Assembly (NCBI GenBank): GCA_023388075.1
Contig: JAEWGX010000054.1
Location: 1 to 27,618, forward strand
Direction: 5' to 3'
Origin: Pseudomonadota bacterium
GTDB taxonomy: Bacteria; Pseudomonadota; Gammaproteobacteria; Burkholderiales; Burkholderiaceae_E
Length of the DNA stretch: 27,618 nt
The notes below the pieces were generated by a model, which searched no databases, had not been told where the DNA came from, and saw only the letters and a program-made list of their open reading frames with translations. Below, one piece after another: positions 22,553-27,618 of this stretch (position 1 is the stretch's first letter; each line of letters starts with the position of its first letter). The translations under genes and the position numbers were made by a program.

Positions 22553-23485
22553 ATGAACTGGGATATTCTGTTGCAGCAGGTCCTGAACGGGCTGGTACTG
22601 GGCAGCGTCTATGCGCTGGTGGCCCTCGGCTACACCATGGTGTACGGCATCCTGCAGCTCATCAACTTCGCCCACGGCGAGGTGCTGATGATCGGCGCCA
22701 TGGTCGGCGTGACGGTGGTCACCTATGGCTTCGCCGGATCCACCCTGCCCGGCTGGCTGCAGCTCCTGATCGCGCTGGCCGCCGCGGTGCCGGTCTGCGT
22801 CATCGTCTCGCTGCTGATGGAACGACTTGCGTACCGGCCGCTGCGCAATGCGCCGCGGCTCTCGCCGCTCATCACCGCGATCGGGCTGTCGATCGTGCTC
22901 CAGACGCTCGCCATGATCATCTGGTCGCCCAGCCCGCGGGTGTTCCCCGATCTGCTGCCCACCGATCCCGTCCGCATCGGCGGCGCCATCCTGGGGCCGA
23001 AGCAGCTTCTGATCCTCGGCGTCGCGGCCACGATGATGGCCGGGCTGGTGCTGCTCGTGAACAAGACGAAGCTGGGCCGGGCCATGCGCGCCACCGCCGA
23101 GAATCCGCGGATCGCCGGACTCATGGGCGTCAACGCCAACTTCGTCATCGCGGCCACGTTCGCGATCGGCGCGGCGCTCGCGGCGGTCGCAGGACTCCTG
23201 GTGGCCCTGAACTACAACATCACCCACTTCTCGATGGGCTTCATTCCCGGCCTCAAGGCGTTCACCGCAGCGGTGCTCGGGGGCATCGGCAACATCACCG
23301 GTGCGATGGTGGGCGGGCTGCTGCTCGGCGTGATCGAGGCGCTCGGCGCCGGTTACATCGGCGACCTCACCGGCGGCTTCCTCGGCAGCCACTACCAGGA
23401 CATCTTCGCCTTTGCCGTGCTGATCATCGTCCTGCTCTTCCGGCCTTCGGGCATCATGGGCGAGCGCGTCGCGGATCGGGCCTGA
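22553..23485 (+). CDS. livH: Branched-chain amino acid type ABC transporter permease LivH
   Basis: This is one of two permeases of a hydrophobic amino acid (HAAT) family ABC importer. The 310-residue protein is hydrophobic throughout with about eight membrane segments. Family markers include LLQQVLNGLVLGSVYALVAL at the N-terminus, YGILQLINFAHGEVLMIGA, the cytoplasmic-loop region GRAMRATAENPRIAGLMGVN that contacts the ATPase, and VLGGIGNITGAMVGGLLLG. The ATG at 22553 follows GAGGA by six bases. It opens a tight four-gene operon. Substrates of this family include branched-chain amino acids, amides, urea and aromatic acids, so the liv name describes the family rather than a proven substrate. Confidence 0.95.
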   Translation: MNWDILLQQVLNGLVLGSVYALVALGYTMVYGILQLINFAHGEVLMIGAMVGVTVVTYGFAGSTLPGWLQLLIALAAAVPVCVIVSLLMERLAYRPLRNAPRLSPLITAIGLSIVLQTLAMIIWSPSPRVFPDLLPTDPVRIGGAILGPKQLLILGVAATMMAGLVLLVNKTKLGRAMRATAENPRIAGLMGVNANFVIAATFAIGAALAAVAGLLVALNYNITHFSMGFIPGLKAFTAAVLGGIGNITGAMVGGLLLGVIEALGAGYIGDLTGGFLGSHYQDIFAFAVLIIVLLFRPSGIMGERVADRA

Positions 23486-23503
23486 TCCGGACAGGGGCGC
23501 CAC

Positions 23504-24664
23504 ATGATCCGTCTCTTCCCGTCCCTCGCCGGCAATCGGACCGCCACCATGATCGCGATCGCCGCGATCGCCCTCGCGCTCTTCTTCCTCCCGATCATCG
23601 CCGGGTACTTCGGCAACTTCTGGGTGCGGGTGATGGGCGTGGCGCTGCTCTATGTCATGCTGGCGCTCGGCCTCAACATCGTGGTCGGCTTCGCCGGCCT
23701 GCTGGACCTGGGCTACGTGGCGTTCTACGCCGTGGGCGCGTACACCTACGCTTTGCTCGCCTCGCCGCACCTCGCGGACAACTTCGAGACCATCATGGCA
23801 TGGTTCCCGGACGGACTGCACGTGTCCATCTGGGTGGTGCTGCCGGTCGCGGCCGGGGTGGGCGCCTTCTTCGGCGTCCTGCTCGGCGCCCCGGTGCTGA
23901 AGCTGCGAGGAGACTACCTCGCGATCGTGACGCTCGGCTTCGGGGAGATCGTGCGCATCTTCCTCAACAACCTGAACGCGCCGGTCAACCTCACCAACGG
24001 TCCGCAGGGCATCGGCTCGATCGAGCCGGTCCGCATCTTCGGGGTGCCGCTCTCCCGTCCGCTGGAGGTCTTCGGCTACGAGTTCCAGTCGGTGATGCTG
24101 TACTACTACCTCTTCCTGGTGCTCACCATCATCATCATCATCGTGAGCGTGCGGCTGGAAGACTCGCGCATCGGCCGCGCCTGGATGGCCATCCGCGAGG
24201 ACGAGGTCGCGGCCAAGGCGATGGGCATCAACACCCGCAACATCAAGCTGCTCGCCTTCGCCATGGGCGCGTCTTTCGGGGGCGTCTCCGGGGCCATGTT
24301 CGCCGCCTACCAGGGATTCATCTCGCCGGAGAGCTTCATCCTGATGGAGTCCATCGTCATCGTCGCGATGGTGGTGCTGGGCGGCATGGGGCACATCCCG
24401 GGGGTGATTCTCGGCGCCATCCTGCTCTATGCGATTCCCGAGGCCCTGCGGGTCTGGGCCAAGCCCGCGCAGGAGTTCCTGTTCGGCCACGAGTTCGTGG
24501 CGCCCGAGGCGCTGCGCATGCTGCTCTTCGGATCGGCCATGGTGCTGATCATGCTCTACCGGCCCAACGGCCTGTGGCCGGTGCCGCGGCACGGCATCCG
24601 GCCGGAGACTGCCAAGGAGCAAGAGGCCGCGCCGGTGCCGGTGGCCCAGGGCACGGCGACGTGA
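23504..24664 (+). CDS. livM: Branched-chain amino acid type ABC transporter permease LivM
   Basis: This is the second permease of the importer. At 386 residues it is the longer type, with an N-terminal hydrophobic extension and then the family core: LYVMLALGLNIVVGFAGLLDLGYVAFYAVGAY is recognisable in parts (LGLNIVVGFAGLLDLG, AVGAYTYALL), then GDYLAIVTLGFGEIVRI, NLTNGPQGI, and the ATPase-contact loop RAWMAIREDEVAAKAMGIN. The C-terminal YRPNGLWPVPRHG is typical. The ATG at 23504 is 18 bases after livH. Its TGA overlaps the GTG start of livG by four bases (GTGA), which couples their translation. Confidence 0.95.
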   Translation: MIRLFPSLAGNRTATMIAIAAIALALFFLPIIAGYFGNFWVRVMGVALLYVMLALGLNIVVGFAGLLDLGYVAFYAVGAYTYALLASPHLADNFETIMAWFPDGLHVSIWVVLPVAAGVGAFFGVLLGAPVLKLRGDYLAIVTLGFGEIVRIFLNNLNAPVNLTNGPQGIGSIEPVRIFGVPLSRPLEVFGYEFQSVMLYYYLFLVLTIIIIIVSVRLEDSRIGRAWMAIREDEVAAKAMGINTRNIKLLAFAMGASFGGVSGAMFAAYQGFISPESFILMESIVIVAMVVLGGMGHIPGVILGAILLYAIPEALRVWAKPAQEFLFGHEFVAPEALRMLLFGSAMVLIMLYRPNGLWPVPRHGIRPETAKEQEAAPVPVAQGTAT

Positions 24665-25498
24665 GCGCCTCCACCCGGCAGCGCGGCGTCGAGGGGATCG
24701 CGCAGGAATCCGGAACAGACGCACCGGCGCCCGGGGCCGACGTGATCCTGTCGGTGGCCGGCGTCAGCAAGCGCTTCGGCGGCCTGCAGGCCCTCGCGGA
24801 GGTCGGCATCCAGATCCGGCGCGGCCAGATCTACGGGTTGATCGGCCCCAACGGCGCCGGCAAGACCACCTTCTTCAACGTCATCACCGGCCTGTACGCG
24901 CCCGACGCGGGCACGTTCCTGCTGGAAGGCAAGCCCTACGAGCCGACGGCGGTCCACAAGGTGGCGGAGGCCGGCATCGCACGGACCTTCCAGAACATCC
25001 GCCTCTTCCCGGAAATGACCGCGCTGGAGAACGTGATGGTGGGGCGGCACGTGCGCACGCGCTCCGGCGTCATCGGCGCGGTGCTGAAGCTCGCGAGCGA
25101 GCGCCGCGAGGAGGCCGCCATCCGCAGCCGCTCGCTCGACCTGCTCGAGTATGTCGGGATCCGTCAGTTCGCCGACTACCAGGCCCGCACCCTCTCCTAC
25201 GGCGACCAGCGCCGGCTCGAGATCGCGCGGGCGCTCGCCACCGACCCCAAGCTGCTCGCGCTCGACGAGCCCGCGGCCGGCATGAACGCGACCGAGAAGA
25301 TCGCGCTGCGCGGCCTGCTCTCGGCGATCCGCAAGGACGGCAAGACCATCCTGCTGATCGAGCACGACGTGAAGCTGGTGATGGGCCTCTGCGACCGGGT
25401 GACCGTGCTCGACTACGGCCGGCAGATCGCCGAGGGGCTGCCTGCCGAGGTGCAGAAGAATCCGGCCGTCATCGAGGCCTACCTCGGAGGCGGCAGCC

Positions 25499-25506
<8 letters not shown>
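24661..25506 (+). CDS. livG: Branched-chain amino acid type ABC transporter ATPase LivG
   Basis: This is the first of two ATPase subunits. The 281-residue protein has Walker A GPNGAGKTT (residues 62-70), ARTFQNIRLFPEMTALENV (Q-loop), signature LSYGDQRRLEIARAL (the usual LivG form rather than LSGGQ), Walker B LLALDEPAAGMN, and the switch His in LIEHDVKLV. About 28 residues precede the first conserved strand; they are Ala/Gly/Glu-rich and poorly conserved looking. The GTG at 24661 overlaps livM by four bases, and no ATG is available before the conserved domain. The 3' end overlaps livF by eight bases. Confidence 0.95.
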
Positions 25507-26239
<733 letters not shown>

Positions 26240-26245
26240 GCCTGC

Positions 26246-26267
26246 CCCGCCGACGCCATGCGGCGGG
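26246..26267. terminator. Hairpin between convergent livF and ferredoxin-reductase gene
   Basis: CCCGCCG (26246-26252) and CGGCGGG (26261-26267) form a 7 bp stem around an 8-base loop in the 28-base gap between the two stop codons. It can serve both strands. There is no T-run. Confidence 0.55.
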
Positions 26268-27332
26268 CTACGCGTCTCCCGGCTCGGCCGCGATGTCCGC
26301 CGCCGTGGTGAAGGCGTCGGCGTAGAACTCGTCCGCGGGCAGGCCGCGCTCGGCGATGAAATCGCGGCGGCTGGCATCCACCATGGCCGGCGTGCCGCAG
26401 GCATAGACCTGCAGACCGCTCATGTCGGGCAGGTCCGCCATGGCGGCGAGGTGCACGAAGCCGGTCCTGCCCGACCAGGTGTCATCCGGCAAAGCGTCGG
26501 AAACCACCGGGACGTACGTGAAGCCGGGAATCGTCGCCTCCCACTCCCGGCACATCGCGTCGTGGTAGAGATCACGTGGCCGACGGCCGCCCCAGTAGAG
26601 CGTCACCGGACGATCGAAGCCACCTGCTTCCATCCGGGCCCCGATGCGCTCCATCATCGCCTTGATCGGCGCGAAGCCGGTGCCGCTTGCCACCATCAGG
26701 ATCGGTTTGTCGCTGTCCTCGCGCAGGAAGAAGGTGCCCAGCGGTCCCTCGAGGCGCAGGATGTCCCGCACCTTGATCTCCGGCGCGACCGTGCCGAAGA
26801 GCGTATCCGTGAACTTGCCGCCGGGCAGGTGGCGCACGTGCAGCTCGATCCCGTCGGCCGTGCCCGGCGCGGTGGCCATCGAATAGCTGCGGCGGGTGCC
26901 GTCTCGAAGGATCAGGTCCACGTACTGGCCGGCCAGGTACTGCAGCCGCTCGTTGGCCGGCAACTGCAGCTTCATGACGATGACGTCGGGCGCCATCCTC
27001 TCGAGCGCGGCGATCCGGCACGGCAGCTTGCGGATCGGGATCTCGCCCACCGCCGCCACCACCCGCGCCTGGATGGTGAGGTCCGAGGCCGCCCGCGCCC
27101 GGCAGAGCAGCGCATAGCCCCTGCGCTCCTCCTCCGCGGTGAGCGCGCTGCCCTGGTGCGAGTCCTGGACAATGGTGCCTTCGACGATCCGCGCCTTGCA
27201 GGATCCGCACGCCCCGTTCTTGCAGCCGTAGGGCAGCACCACCCCCTGGGCGAGGGCCGCCTCTAGAATGTGCGTGTCGCCGTCGACTTCGACGGTCTTG
27301 CCGCTGGGCGTGATCGAGACGGTGAAGGTCAT
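26268..27332 (-). CDS. Ferredoxin-NAD(P)H reductase, CDP-6-deoxy-delta-3,4-glucoseen reductase (AscD)-like
   Basis: This 354-residue flavoprotein combines an N-terminal plant-type [2Fe-2S] domain (C37, C42, C45 and C77 in YGCKNGACGSCK and LLCRAR) with an FAD domain (RRSYSMATAP) and an NAD(P) domain (VASGTGFAPIKAM and VYACGTPAMV). That order matches oxygenase reductases and the protein usually annotated as CDP-6-deoxy-glucoseen reductase in Betaproteobacteria. No deoxysugar genes or oxygenase lie nearby, so the annotation name should not be read as function. The ATG at 27332 gives the usual N-terminus; the frame extends upstream to a GTG at 27389 without support. A possible -10 GATAAT lies near 27378-27383. 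Confidence 0.93.
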   Translation of the reverse strand: MTFTVSITPSGKTVEVDGDTHILEAALAQGVVLPYGCKNGACGSCKARIVEGTIVQDSHQGSALTAEEERRGYALLCRARAASDLTIQARVVAAVGEIPIRKLPCRIAALERMAPDVIVMKLQLPANERLQYLAGQYVDLILRDGTRRSYSMATAPGTADGIELHVRHLPGGKFTDTLFGTVAPEIKVRDILRLEGPLGTFFLREDSDKPILMVASGTGFAPIKAMMERIGARMEAGGFDRPVTLYWGGRRPRDLYHDAMCREWEATIPGFTYVPVVSDALPDDTWSGRTGFVHLAAMADLPDMSGLQVYACGTPAMVDASRRDFIAERGLPADEFYADAFTTAADIAAEPGDA

Positions 27333-27409
27333 GCCGGTGAACGAAAGGCGATAGCCCGGTCGGTTTGCAACCCCCCAATTATCCCCCACTGCCCCGACGC
27401 TTCCGTCGC

Positions 27410-27618
27410 GTGCGGTTGCTCGTGGTCGGTTGCGGTGACGTCGGCCAGCGCCTTGCGCGCCTCCTGTGCAAGGACTGGAAGGTGTATGGCGTCGCGCGCT
27501 CTGCCGAGACGCTCGCGCGCGTGCGCCTTTCCGGCGCGGTGCCGCTCGCGGCCGGCTCGCCCCGCCGCCGGCTCGAGCGGCTCGCCGACCGCGTCGTGCT
27601 CGCGGCCCCGCCCGGGGC
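27410..27618 (+). CDS. NAD(P)-binding SDR/YeeZ-like protein (5' part only)
   Basis: The frame from the GTG at 27410 runs open to the window edge. Its product begins VRLLVVGCGDVGQRLARLL, with the glycine-rich GCGDVG dinucleotide-binding loop near residues 7-12, and continues KVYGVARS and, near residue 63, VVLAAPPG, which match the first strands of extended SDR proteins such as YeeZ. It diverges from the ferredoxin-reductase gene with 77 bases between the starts. There is no obvious ribosome binding site, and the substrate is unknown. The gene continues past 27618. Confidence 0.8.
   Translation, partial: MRLLVVGCGDVGQRLARLLCKDWKVYGVARSAETLARVRLSGAVPLAAGSPRRRLERLADRVVLAAPPG

Noticed and set aside
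22214..24724. A very long minus-strand open frame opposite livH and livM
   Set aside because: The translation is low-complexity His/Asp/Glu/Arg-rich, typical of the antisense of GC-rich membrane-protein genes, while the plus strand encodes clear permeases.

Overview
This is a GC-rich window on which nearly every base is coding. It most likely comes from the chromosome of a betaproteobacterium, probably Burkholderiales or a near relative. The evidence is gene order: hrcA | nadK-recN, fur | bamE-dapB, a small coiled-coil gene followed by zapA, 6S RNA and an EVE-domain gene, lgt | ilvD, and a small Trp-rich membrane protein of a type I know mainly from Burkholderiales. This assignment rests on recalled synteny and family recognition, not on a database search. 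I see no tRNA, rRNA, CRISPR array, insertion sequence or phage gene.

Layout. 1-595 (-): 5' part of a sugar or glycerol-3-phosphate type ABC ATPase, cut by the window edge. 794-4433: heat-shock repressor hrcA (-), diverging from nadK and recN (+). 4522-7249 (+): a two-gene molybdenum hydroxylase of the isoquinoline 1-oxidoreductase type with a Tat signal on the large subunit. 7302-12168 (-): a five-gene run, transcribed from the fur side, encoding a circularly permuted ATP-grasp protein, an alpha-E protein, a transglutaminase-like protein, a lipoprotein trypsin-like protease with a PDZ domain, and a cupin. 12243-13984: fur (-) diverging from bamE-dapB (+). 14045-17408 (-): an orphan ParA-type ATPase and a large DsbD/ScsB-like thiol-disulfide reductase. 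17494-18787 (+): zapB-like, zapA, 6S RNA, EVE-domain protein. 18765-21344: lgt (-) diverging from ilvD (+). 21390-22133: Trp-rich membrane protein (-) and a small cytochrome c (+). 22134-22552: non-coding, with a strong intrinsic terminator and several perfect palindromes. 22553-26239 (+): livHMGF branched-chain amino acid type ABC importer without a binding protein. 26268-27332 (-): ferredoxin-reductase (AscD-like). 27410-27618 (+): start of an NAD(P)-binding SDR/YeeZ-like protein.

The most unusual part is 7302-12168. ATP-grasp (COG2308), alpha-E (COG2307) and transglutaminase-like genes form a known but poorly characterised predicted peptide-ligase system, often found with an Anbu proteasome-like peptidase. 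Here the protease in the run is instead a secreted lipoprotein of the HtrA/S1C type. The transglutaminase-like protein has lost both the catalytic Cys (now Val164) and the His (now Arg200) while keeping the Asp, so it looks like a pseudoenzyme. This block, together with the molybdenum hydroxylase pair, lies between recN and fur, which I recall as close neighbours in many betaproteobacteria.

Other points worth a look are a well-supported 6S RNA rod structure after zapA, a structured possible small RNA ending at the T8 terminator near 22358, and perfect palindromes in the liv leader.
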